Below are positions 16,597 through 23,337 of a DNA stretch of 37,426 nt, piece after piece. Positions within the stretch are counted from its first letter, which is position 1; every line of letters begins with the position of its first letter. This DNA comes from CAYWWY01 sp964580185 (lineage in GTDB: Bacteria; Thermotogota; Thermotogae; MWEM01): positions 1-37,426 of the forward strand of contig CAZOJQ010000029.1 of assembly GCA_964580185.1 (NCBI GenBank), given 5' to 3'. Both the position numbers and the translations under genes were made by a program. The notes below the pieces were generated by a model. The model saw only the letters and a program-made list of their open reading frames with translations. It searched no databases and was not told the DNA's origin.

Positions 16597-17292
16597 ATGA
16601 AAGGATTTGAAGTCACATCCAAATCTGTTGAACAAGCGATCGAAGAAGTCCAAAACCAATACCATTTTGACCCGGATGAGTTTTCGTACGAAATCATAGA
16701 TCCTGGTTCCAGAGGGTTCCTAAAGTTCGGATCGCGCGACGCAGTAATCCATGTTTCCATTCAAAACACCTATTACGCAAGAAAAGTGGCTTCGTTTATC
16801 GAAACCCTCCTTCGTTTCTCGAAGGATCTGGATTCGGACCTCATAGTGACCTACCGAACCCAAGACTCGAAAATCTTAATTCAACTCGAAGGGGCTCATT
16901 TGGGAAGAATGATCGGAAAGCATGGAAAAACGTTAAGCGCGCTCCAACACCTCTCCAATATTTTCGTGAATCGATTGACTGACAGCAAAGTGACTGTTTT
17001 GCTTGAGATCGGGAACTATAAAGAACGGAGAAAGGAAACCCTTACTCAGCTCGCTACCCACTGCGCCCAGAAAGTCCAAGTTTCAGGGAAACGGATTCAT
17101 TTGGACCCAATGTTTTCTTTCGAACGTAGAATCGTCCATGAATCCATAAAGAAAATCAAAGGGATTCGAAGCTACTCCAAAGGACTTGAGCCATACCGCT
17201 ATGTTGTAATCGAACCGAGCCACAATCGGTCGAATTCGATGAAACAAAAACGGAAAAGAAAGGAGATAGACACTCATGGAAGCGTTTGTTAA
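16597..17292 (+). CDS. khpB: RNA-binding protein KhpB (Jag)
   Basis: A 231-residue protein with the three usual Jag parts: N-terminal Jag_N domain (MKGFEVTSKSVEQAIEEV), a KH domain with GRMIGKHGKTLSALQHL and an R3H domain with FERRIVHESI, ending in a basic tail. It is the known partner of KhpA and binds many RNAs. It sits 8 bases behind yidC, as in most Bacillota and Thermotogota, and its end overlaps the cupin gene by 17 bases. Confidence 0.95.
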   Translation: MKGFEVTSKSVEQAIEEVQNQYHFDPDEFSYEIIDPGSRGFLKFGSRDAVIHVSIQNTYYARKVASFIETLLRFSKDLDSDLIVTYRTQDSKILIQLEGAHLGRMIGKHGKTLSALQHLSNIFVNRLTDSKVTVLLEIGNYKERRKETLTQLATHCAQKVQVSGKRIHLDPMFSFERRIVHESIKKIKGIRSYSKGLEPYRYVVIEPSHNRSNSMKQKRKRKEIDTHGSVC

Positions 17293-17641
17293 ACGATATA
17301 ATGAGATTTCTGGAGAATTCATTGATATCGAAGGAAAGGTGAAGGGAGTGACAAAACGAATCGTGATTGGCCCTGAGCAACAAGCTCCCAATTTTTATAT
17401 GCGTGTTTTCACCCTCGATCCCGAAGGACACTCTCCTTTTCATTCCCATGATTGGGAGCATGAAGTATTTGTCTTGCGCGGGCAAGGGACTCTTGTCACC
17501 CAAAAGGAAGATCGTCTGGAACATCCGTTAACTCCCGGCGATGTCGCATTGGTACCTCCGGGATTGTTGCACCAATTTCGGAATCAATCGAATCAAGAGG
17601 AATTTGAATTCATCTGTATTGTCCCTTCCCATGGAGAATAA
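17276..17641 (+). CDS. Single-domain cupin protein
   Basis: A 121-residue protein with one cupin barrel. Motif 1 is HSPFHSHDWEHEVFVLRGQG with metal ligands from two His, a Glu and a later His in PGLLHQFRN. Small cupins of this kind bind a divalent metal and may be isomerases, dioxygenases or sensors; the substrate cannot be told. AAAGGAG precedes the ATG inside the end of khpB, so it is coupled to the yidC-khpB operon. Confidence 0.85.
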   Translation: MEAFVKRYNEISGEFIDIEGKVKGVTKRIVIGPEQQAPNFYMRVFTLDPEGHSPFHSHDWEHEVFVLRGQGTLVTQKEDRLEHPLTPGDVALVPPGLLHQFRNQSNQEEFEFICIVPSHGE

Positions 17642-17669
17642 AAGGAATTTATCAAATCCGTGAATTATG

Positions 17670-17678
17670 TGTTATAAT
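17670..17678 (+). promoter_or_regulatory. Extended -10 promoter of acpP
   Basis: TGTTATAAT, a perfect TATAAT with TG one base upstream, 30 bases ahead of the acpP ATG. The -35 is poor. Confidence 0.6.
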
Positions 17679-17707
17679 CCACTCAAAATCTGAGCGAGGT
17701 GATTGGG

Positions 17708-18034
17708 ATGACGAAAAGCGAAGTATTCAAGCAAGTTCGGAAAATCGTAACAGAAAAATTCAACTTAGAAGAAGAGGAAGTCCAATTGACTTCAACCTTT
17801 GTTGAAGATATCGGTGCTGATTCCTTGGATCTTGTCGACTTGATAATGGCCCTGGAAGATGAATTTGGAGTGAAAATCGATGAAGAAGACACAGAAAAGA
17901 TTAAAGCTGTAGAGGATGCTGTCGATTATATCTATGACAAAATGGGTGGTTCTGCGGAAGAGGAAGATATTACCGACGAAGATTCGGGTGAAGATGATAC
18001 GGAAGACCAGTCAGAGGATGACGTAGAAGCCTGA
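17708..18034 (+). CDS. acpP: Acyl carrier protein with long acidic C-terminal tail
   Basis: Carries growing fatty acyl chains on a phosphopantetheine arm. The attachment serine is S39 in DIGADSLDLVDLIMALE, and the four-helix fold ends near residue 78 (DYIYDKMG). A normal ACP stops there at about 77 residues; this one goes on for some 30 more, with 16 Asp or Glu among the last 27. The ATG at 17708 is chosen because GAGGTGAT lies just upstream; GTG 17699 would fall in the ribosome site. It has its own promoter and terminator and none of the usual fab genes as neighbours, so it may be the housekeeping ACP or a specialised one. Confidence 0.9.
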   Translation: MTKSEVFKQVRKIVTEKFNLEEEEVQLTSTFVEDIGADSLDLVDLIMALEDEFGVKIDEEDTEKIKAVEDAVDYIYDKMGGSAEEEDITDEDSGEDDTEDQSEDDVEA

Positions 18035-18049
18035 TTGAAGGCGAGTAAA

Positions 18050-18075
18050 GGGCGGGTACGATACCTGCCCTTTTT
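18050..18075 (+). terminator. Rho-independent terminator after acpP
   Basis: A 9-bp stem (GGGCGGGTA at 18050-18058, TACCTGCCC at 18062-18070, one G-T pair) with a 3-base loop, followed by five T. It lies just ahead of the glpX ribosome site, so glpX would depend on read-through or another promoter. Confidence 0.85.
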
Positions 18076-18103
18076 CATTCCACGAGAAGTGTGGAGGATT
18101 TCA

Positions 18104-19099
18104 ATGGAAAAAGAGATAACCCTTGATTTGGTTCGAGTAACAGAAGCCGCTGCTTTAAAGTCCAGTATTTTTTTGGGTCGCGGTGATAAAGAAGCGGTAG
18201 ATCGTGAAGCAGTGGATGCAATGAGAGGAATGTTGGATTATGTTCCCATCCAAGGGACTGTCGTAATCGGAGAAGGAGAAAAGGATCAAGCTCCAATGCT
18301 ATTTTTAGGGGAGCAAGTGGGAAACTGGGATCCAAACTCTCCAGAAGTGGACATAGCTGTTGACCCGATCGATGGAACGCGATTGGTGGCGTTTGGTCTT
18401 CCAAATGCAATTAGTGTTGTGGCAGCTTCTGATAAAGGAGGCTTGGCGTCTCTTCCGACCTTCTACTGCAACAAAATCGCTTGTGGACCAGAGTTAACGG
18501 GGAAATTGGATATTAATGCCTCGGTACGTGAAAACCTTCGAGTTGCCGCCGCCGTTTTGGGTGTCGATGTTACGGAACTGGTAGTTGCCATTCTTAATCG
18601 GGAACGCCATAGGGAATTAATTAATAATGTGCGGGAAGTAGGAGCAAGAATCAAACTACTCGGGGATGGTGATATCGCCGCTTCGATTGCTACTGCTGTT
18701 GAAGGAAGTGGAATTGATCTTTATATGGGAGTTGGAGGGTCTCCAGAAGGCGTGCTTGCAGCCGCAGCTCTTCGCTCTCTTGAAGGGGAGATTCAGATGA
18801 CTCTTTGGCCTCAAGATGAAGCGGAAACCAATTATCTGAATGAGAACGGACACAACACAGACCGAGTATTCTTTACCAAAGACCTTGCAGGGGGGAAAAA
18901 CGTAATCTTTGCTGCAACAGGGGTTACAGACGGGGACTTTTTGCGAGGAGTTGTTTACAAACGAAGCAAAGTCACCACACACTCCATTGTGATGAGGTCA
19001 ATTAGCCGAACCGTACGCCGAATCGTCGCTGAACATGATTTGCGTTTTAAAGTGCTTCCATCAAAATCGAGTGGTAAAGATCTGTTATTGATTGAATAG
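18104..19099 (+). CDS. glpX: Class II fructose-1,6-bisphosphatase
   Basis: Hydrolyses fructose 1,6-bisphosphate to fructose 6-phosphate in gluconeogenesis. The 331 residues show the GlpX motifs GEGEKDQAPM (56-65), VDPIDGT (86-92), LLGDGDIAASI and GVGGSPEGVLAAAAL. The ATG at 18104 follows GTGGAGGATTTCA; the frame upstream runs through the acpP terminator and is not coding. No promoter is visible in the 28 bases after the terminator. A PPi-phosphofructokinase, whose reaction is reversible, is also in this window. Confidence 0.96.
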   Translation: MEKEITLDLVRVTEAAALKSSIFLGRGDKEAVDREAVDAMRGMLDYVPIQGTVVIGEGEKDQAPMLFLGEQVGNWDPNSPEVDIAVDPIDGTRLVAFGLPNAISVVAASDKGGLASLPTFYCNKIACGPELTGKLDINASVRENLRVAAAVLGVDVTELVVAILNRERHRELINNVREVGARIKLLGDGDIAASIATAVEGSGIDLYMGVGGSPEGVLAAAALRSLEGEIQMTLWPQDEAETNYLNENGHNTDRVFFTKDLAGGKNVIFAATGVTDGDFLRGVVYKRSKVTTHSIVMRSISRTVRRIVAEHDLRFKVLPSKSSGKDLLLIE

Positions 19100-19123
19100 T
19101 TTGCTTATTTCCTCTTTTATTTT

Positions 19124-19150
19124 GAACTTTTTTGGCGTACTGTGGTCAAA
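19124..19150 (+). promoter_or_regulatory. ECF-sigma-type promoter ahead of the sigma gene
   Basis: GAACTT (19124-19129), 15 bases, GTCAAA (19145-19150). This matches the sigma-E consensus (GGAACTT, 15 bases, GTC-A-A) and sits directly before the ECF sigma gene, so autoregulation is the natural reading. Transcription would start near 19157, which also rules out the upstream GTG at 19142 as the start codon. Confidence 0.75.
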
Positions 19151-19171
19151 ATATATGTAGGGGGGTTATGG

Positions 19172-19774
19172 GTGATCAAAGAGGACGGGGTTCCGAATGA
19201 AAAGGAATCCTTTATAAATGCTCAGGAGAAAAAATTCGTTTCTGCGTTGCAGCGGAAGGAAGTGTGGGCGTTTGAGCGTTTATATGACCAGTACTCAAAT
19301 ATCGTAGGAGGGATCGCCAAATCCTACCTGAATATAGACGACGTTGAAGACATTGTACAGGAAGTTTTTTTTCGTGTGTATAAAGGTGCAAAGAAATTCA
19401 GAGGAAACTCTACCTTTTCCACTTGGTTATATCGAATTACCGTAAATGCCTGCAAAGATATGCTTAAGAAATACAAACGGCGTTCTGAGAAACTTGTTGA
19501 TTTTGGTGAAGAAGAGCAGAGCTTGCAGTTTGAGACACAACCCATCGAGCATGATATAGAAAGCAAGATGGAAATGGATGTTGAAATTGAGCAATTTCGC
19601 GAAGCTCTTTCCCAGTTATCGGAAGAAGACCGGTTGTACATTACACTCAGAGATATAGAAGAGCTTGATTATCAACAGATATCCGAGATCGTTGAAAAAC
19701 CATTAGGTACGGTGAAAAGCAGAATTCATTATGCCCGAAAACGAATCCAAACCATTGCTAAAGGAATGCAGTGA
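19172..19774 (+). CDS. ECF-type RNA polymerase sigma factor (sigma-70 group 4)
   Basis: A 200-residue sigma factor with region 2 (FERLYDQYSNIVGGIAKSYL to DIVQEVFFRVYKGAKKFRGNSTFSTWLYRITVNACKD) and region 4 (LSEEDRLYITLRDIEELDYQQISEIV, then GTVKSRIHYARKRIQ). There is no region 1 or 3, as in RpoE/SigW. The start is set at GTG 19172 behind AGGGGGG, since the GTG at 19142 lies within the predicted -10. The next gene encodes its likely membrane anti-sigma factor and the one after it an RseB-like protein, so a cell-envelope stress response is the likely role. Confidence 0.92.
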   Translation: MIKEDGVPNEKESFINAQEKKFVSALQRKEVWAFERLYDQYSNIVGGIAKSYLNIDDVEDIVQEVFFRVYKGAKKFRGNSTFSTWLYRITVNACKDMLKKYKRRSEKLVDFGEEEQSLQFETQPIEHDIESKMEMDVEIEQFREALSQLSEEDRLYITLRDIEELDYQQISEIVEKPLGTVKSRIHYARKRIQTIAKGMQ

Positions 19775-19806
19775 TAGGCCCAGTGGAAAAAGGGGGTAAT
19801 TCAAGG

Positions 19807-20271
19807 ATGGATTGCAAAGAATTACGTGAAGACTGGATTAACCGTTATTTTGATCACACTCTTTCCAAAGATGAGCTTACAGCATTTCGTTTGCATATTG
19901 CAGATTGCTCGGATTGCGCTCAATCATTCCGTACATATCACCAATATGTGAGTTATCAGAAATCTCGAATTCAGTACGCTTCTAGCCAGCTTTCAAAAGA
20001 CCGCTTCATCCGCAGAATCAAACGCAGAAAATCTTTACCGTATCAAATTGGCGCCATAGCAGCGACATTCGTTATCGGTTTTTTTGGTGTGAGCGCATTT
20101 ATGGATTTCCAAAACACCAACAACCGCTATCGGATGATCATCGATAAAAGTATGGAAATGATTCGCACTTCGGAAACAACAGACGCTTCTCGGACCCATC
20201 TCTATCCAAACACTGCAGACATTTCCATCAACAAAGACAAAATCTTAAAACTGCTTCACGACGGCGAATAG
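19807..20271 (+). CDS. Membrane anti-sigma factor with zinc-finger (ZAS) domain
   Basis: A 154-residue protein. C3, H30, C34 and C37 (HIADCSDC) form the zinc-associated anti-sigma motif, which would grip the sigma factor in the cytoplasm. One transmembrane helix lies at about 79-99 (YQIGAIAATFVIGFFGVSAF) and the remaining 55 residues would be outside the membrane, the place where regulated proteolysis and RseB binding occur in RseA. The ATG at 19807 starts just before the first zinc ligand, behind AAAGGGGGT; a GTG at 19771 overlapping the sigma stop is an alternative. Sequence identity to RseA is not claimed, only the same layout. Confidence 0.87.
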   Translation: MDCKELREDWINRYFDHTLSKDELTAFRLHIADCSDCAQSFRTYHQYVSYQKSRIQYASSQLSKDRFIRRIKRRKSLPYQIGAIAATFVIGFFGVSAFMDFQNTNNRYRMIIDKSMEMIRTSETTDASRTHLYPNTADISINKDKILKLLHDGE

Positions 20272-20288
20272 ACCTCAGTTAGGTATTC

Positions 20289-21335
20289 ATGTCGATTCCT
20301 CTTCCAACTCAAAACCAAAAAAACCCTATTGCTTTCTGTGTACTCTTAATCGCGCTTATCTCCTTTTCGCTTGCTTATGATTTCCGCGGAACGTCTCCTG
20401 ACGATTCTGGTTGCCTTAACCCTTTCATTAGCATGATCATAGAAAGCTATCATCAAAGTACGATTCAAGGTACTCGGATTTTTATGGAAACCGGGACCAA
20501 CATTCGATACAGATACGAGTTTATCCTTCGCCAAGGAAGAGACAAGATCGTGACGTTAAAAATGCCGTATTCACTCACCTGGTATCGGAAAGATGATGTT
20601 GGTTATATCATTCAATATGGGCTGAGAGAAGAAGTGAGCCTTGTTTTAAAAGATCTTGAAGATGTCTTTCTCGAACGAATCGAAAACGAACCTTTGGAAT
20701 TTAACTACAGTGAGATTAACTATACAGGCATTCCCGCTTATTATTTGTTCGTTCAGTTTCTCGATGATTCTCTTTTCCGTGCAATTGTGCTTCAGGAAAG
20801 CTTTCAAATCATTCGGATCGAACGCCAGAAAACAGACCTACTGTCCATCATGGTGTATGACAATCTTGATAATGCCGAAGAACGGCAGTTTCAGCGCCAA
20901 CTTTCTTGGTATGAAGCCATCCCCCTCTCTGAGGAAATTACAGAAACGGAATCAGAATCAATCAGCGCAGAACTAACCGAAAGGCAATTATCAATGATCG
21001 AATCCCAAGTCCCTTATCTGAATTGCATTACCAAGGAATACTCAGTCATCCAGACAGACCTTTTGGAGTTTCGAGATGGGCGCGCAGTATTCCTTACAAT
21101 CGACGCAGGTATGGAGGTTCCCGTTGGGGTCACGATTATCCAATTGTATGAAGGAATGAGCTTTCACAACATCCCCATCCGTTTGGAAGACAAAGTACCC
21201 CAGGATTACACCGTGTATCAAAAGAGAAAAGGTCTTTTTGAAGTAACTGTTGTCGGGAAAACTAGCGCTTCGATCCTGGAAGGATTGTGTAATCATATCC
21301 TTTCCCTCTTACCCCAGGACACTCCACCTCCTTAA
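20289..21335 (+). CDS. RseB-like sigma-factor regulatory protein, exported
   Basis: A 348-residue protein with an N-terminal export signal (about 12-30, FCVLLIALISFSLA). The first part, about 45-200 (ESYHQSTIQGTRIFMETGTNIRY onward), is beta-rich and reads like the LolA/RseB lipid-binding fold. The C-terminal part, GLFEVTVVGKTSASILEGLCNHIL, resembles the end of RseB, where a small domain contacts RseA. It follows the anti-sigma gene by 17 bases. I infer a sensor of mislocalised lipids or lipoproteins that shields the anti-sigma factor from cleavage. The match to RseB is by layout and faint motifs only; a plain LolA-like protein is the alternative. Confidence 0.68.
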   Translation: MSIPLPTQNQKNPIAFCVLLIALISFSLAYDFRGTSPDDSGCLNPFISMIIESYHQSTIQGTRIFMETGTNIRYRYEFILRQGRDKIVTLKMPYSLTWYRKDDVGYIIQYGLREEVSLVLKDLEDVFLERIENEPLEFNYSEINYTGIPAYYLFVQFLDDSLFRAIVLQESFQIIRIERQKTDLLSIMVYDNLDNAEERQFQRQLSWYEAIPLSEEITETESESISAELTERQLSMIESQVPYLNCITKEYSVIQTDLLEFRDGRAVFLTIDAGMEVPVGVTIIQLYEGMSFHNIPIRLEDKVPQDYTVYQKRKGLFEVTVVGKTSASILEGLCNHILSLLPQDTPPP

Positions 21336-21436
21336 ACCATTGACATAGGGGCTCGTCTTTTCACCATATTCCGAGAATCCAAACTACTTGGTTCAAATCT
21401 ATCTTTCCGAAGAGAAATCATTCTACATCAGGGATA

Positions 21437-21466
21437 TTGACAATCAATGCACCTTTGTACTATAAT
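21437..21466 (+). promoter_or_regulatory. Promoter of the zinc-ribbon gene pair
   Basis: Perfect TTGACA (21437-21442), 18 bases, perfect TATAAT (21461-21466), about 73 bases ahead of the first gene. The rest of the 204-base gap after the RseB-like gene shows no gene and no clear terminator. Confidence 0.85.
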
Positions 21467-21539
21467 CTTAGTACCAACGGATTTGGATTTTTGTTGCAAT
21501 GGAAGAACAGCTTCATAAACGAAAAGGGGGGATAAAACA

Positions 21540-22469
21540 ATGGATTTAGAAAAGGACGGGATGCAGATTATCCGTCAGATCCCTGAATGGGTGAAAACCC
21601 ACTTTTTTGAGCGTGAAAAAAGAGAGAAGTCCATTAACCAGATTAGCCGATCTTTAGCGCGCGAGTTGGCGCCAATCGCTGAACAAGTATGGGAAGATCT
21701 GCAAAAAAAGCAGTCAGAAGTCCTTGAAGAAGCAAAGATTCTCATTCGTCAAGACAGGCCAAAAGAAAAGATTCATGATCAAATCGCTCAATCCGGTGAT
21801 CCGGAACGGACGAGAATGCTGGATTTTGTTTGGGAAGATGCTGTTCAGCAAATCGAAGAAGAGCGATTCTACATCTTTCCGGAGATTGGTGAGCGTGTTA
21901 CGGACAGAGAAACTATTGATAAGCTTCAATCTTCTTTGATTCAGAATGAGATGATTCATATGTCAGTATCGGGAAGCTGGAAATCCCAGTTCCTTTTTCT
22001 CACCACTCATCGGATCTTTATCTTTAAAAAGGGACTTTCAGCCTTTTTAAGCCACCATGGTTCGTTTCACCTCAACTTTGATGCCATTCCTTATGAATCG
22101 GTCACGAAAATTATCAAAGACTCCAATTGGCTCGCAGGTACTTTGGAAATCGAGCATATTTCTCAGAAGTCCACCTTTCAATTCCGAAAAGACTTAACTG
22201 ACCAAATGGATGAAGTCGTTGAAAAAATCCGCGAACTACAACCCCCTCCCAAACCTCTTCCCGGAAAAAACGGCGGGGTAAGTGATCATGAGGAAATGAA
22301 AAACAACTCCGCAGAAGAAAAAGGCGAGACGATTACCGATGAAATGCCAAAATGCCCAAGCTGTGGGGCTATAGTGCAGGTCGATGATCAATTCTGCAGT
22401 GAATGTGGTTCTTCGTTAAAACCTGGAGAGAACGGCGCGTCAGAACAATCAGTGGATCCGTTTATCTAA
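21540..22469 (+). CDS. PH-like domain protein with C-terminal zinc ribbon, function unknown
   Basis: A 309-residue soluble protein I cannot assign to a studied gene. The first 120 residues are helical and highly charged. About 140-235 (LFLTTHRIFIFKKGL, IPYESVTKIIKDSNWLAGTLEI) looks like a bacterial PH-type domain. A charged linker leads to a C-terminal zinc ribbon, CPSCGAIVQVDDQFCSECG, with four Cys. The next gene starts with the same type of zinc ribbon, and the two lie 22 bases apart behind one strong promoter, so they probably work together, perhaps at the membrane. No enzymatic motif is visible. Confidence 0.75.
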   Translation: MDLEKDGMQIIRQIPEWVKTHFFEREKREKSINQISRSLARELAPIAEQVWEDLQKKQSEVLEEAKILIRQDRPKEKIHDQIAQSGDPERTRMLDFVWEDAVQQIEEERFYIFPEIGERVTDRETIDKLQSSLIQNEMIHMSVSGSWKSQFLFLTTHRIFIFKKGLSAFLSHHGSFHLNFDAIPYESVTKIIKDSNWLAGTLEIEHISQKSTFQFRKDLTDQMDEVVEKIRELQPPPKPLPGKNGGVSDHEEMKNNSAEEKGETITDEMPKCPSCGAIVQVDDQFCSECGSSLKPGENGASEQSVDPFI

Positions 22470-22491
22470 AGACTGGAGAGGAGTGACATCG

Positions 22492-23325
22492 ATGTTTTGT
22501 CCCAAGTGCGGAAAAGAAAACCTGAACGACGCCAAATTCTGCATTAATTGTGGTTCCACCCTTGCGGAAGACTCGGGTATATCTCAAGAAAGAGCGAAAT
22601 CTTTCCGAGAAAGCGCTTTTTTGGATTTTTCAGAGGAGAAAAGAGTCAATAAAAACTTCGCTATAGCAGCGCTGCTTTTGGGAATTGTGAATATCGCTTT
22701 GATATGGATCGGATCTTTCTACGCGATCAGCACTCTTGCAACAGGAAACATCCTTGCTGGTGCTGCTACAGGAGTGGGGGTGATGCTTTTTTCTGTAGTG
22801 ATCGGAATTCTTGTCATGGTTTTCCAAGCATTGGTTATCTTTCAATGGTCCCAAACTCTCAATGGGAATATCAAAAACACGCAAACGATGCTTCAAAGGA
22901 TGCAGAGCGAGAAATCGGATCAACGTTCTCTTGCGGATATTCAAATCATGAATACAGAAATAAGCAATATGCGATTAGAACCTTGGGCATTTTGGGTATA
23001 TCTTGGTTTGTACTTCATACAGCTATTCGTACCGGCAACGGCCGTTTTTGTTTTGGGCATCCTAGGGTTTATCTTTCTGGCCGTGTACTTACAAATGGTA
23101 TTTAGCCTTTCTAAAAAACTGCAAGACATCAAAGCGAAATTCTACGCATTTTACAGCCAAGGGAATATGCGCAATCTGCATCACATCAAATCAAGAAACA
23201 TTGGGATTTTTATCTTGCTAAACATTATCACGTTCGGGATTTATTGGTGGTATCTCCTAATTGTGATGTCCGGAGAGATTAATGCCTTCTTGGACACGGA
23301 TCAACAAATACGAAAAAACCTCTGA
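22492..23325 (+). CDS. Zinc-ribbon membrane protein with DUF4234-like C-terminus
   Basis: A 277-residue protein. It begins with a zinc ribbon, CPKCGKENLNDAKFCINCG, then has two hydrophobic hairpins (about 58-120), a charged coiled segment (NIKNTQTMLQRMQSEKSDQ), and further membrane helices. The last part, RNIGIFILLNIITFGIYWWYLLIVMSGEINAFL, fits DUF4234. The ATG at 22492 follows AGAGGAG; GTG 22483 is less likely. Partner of the upstream zinc-ribbon gene. Function unknown. It converges on the HD-GYP gene with 12 bases between. Confidence 0.78.
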   Translation: MFCPKCGKENLNDAKFCINCGSTLAEDSGISQERAKSFRESAFLDFSEEKRVNKNFAIAALLLGIVNIALIWIGSFYAISTLATGNILAGAATGVGVMLFSVVIGILVMVFQALVIFQWSQTLNGNIKNTQTMLQRMQSEKSDQRSLADIQIMNTEISNMRLEPWAFWVYLGLYFIQLFVPATAVFVLGILGFIFLAVYLQMVFSLSKKLQDIKAKFYAFYSQGNMRNLHHIKSRNIGIFILLNIITFGIYWWYLLIVMSGEINAFLDTDQQIRKNL

Positions 23326-23337
23326 CAAACCAATTAT

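Noticed and set aside
21341..21371. TTGACA at about 21341 as a promoter
   Set aside because: No usable -10 at 16-18 bases; the consensus promoter at 21437-21466 serves the next gene.
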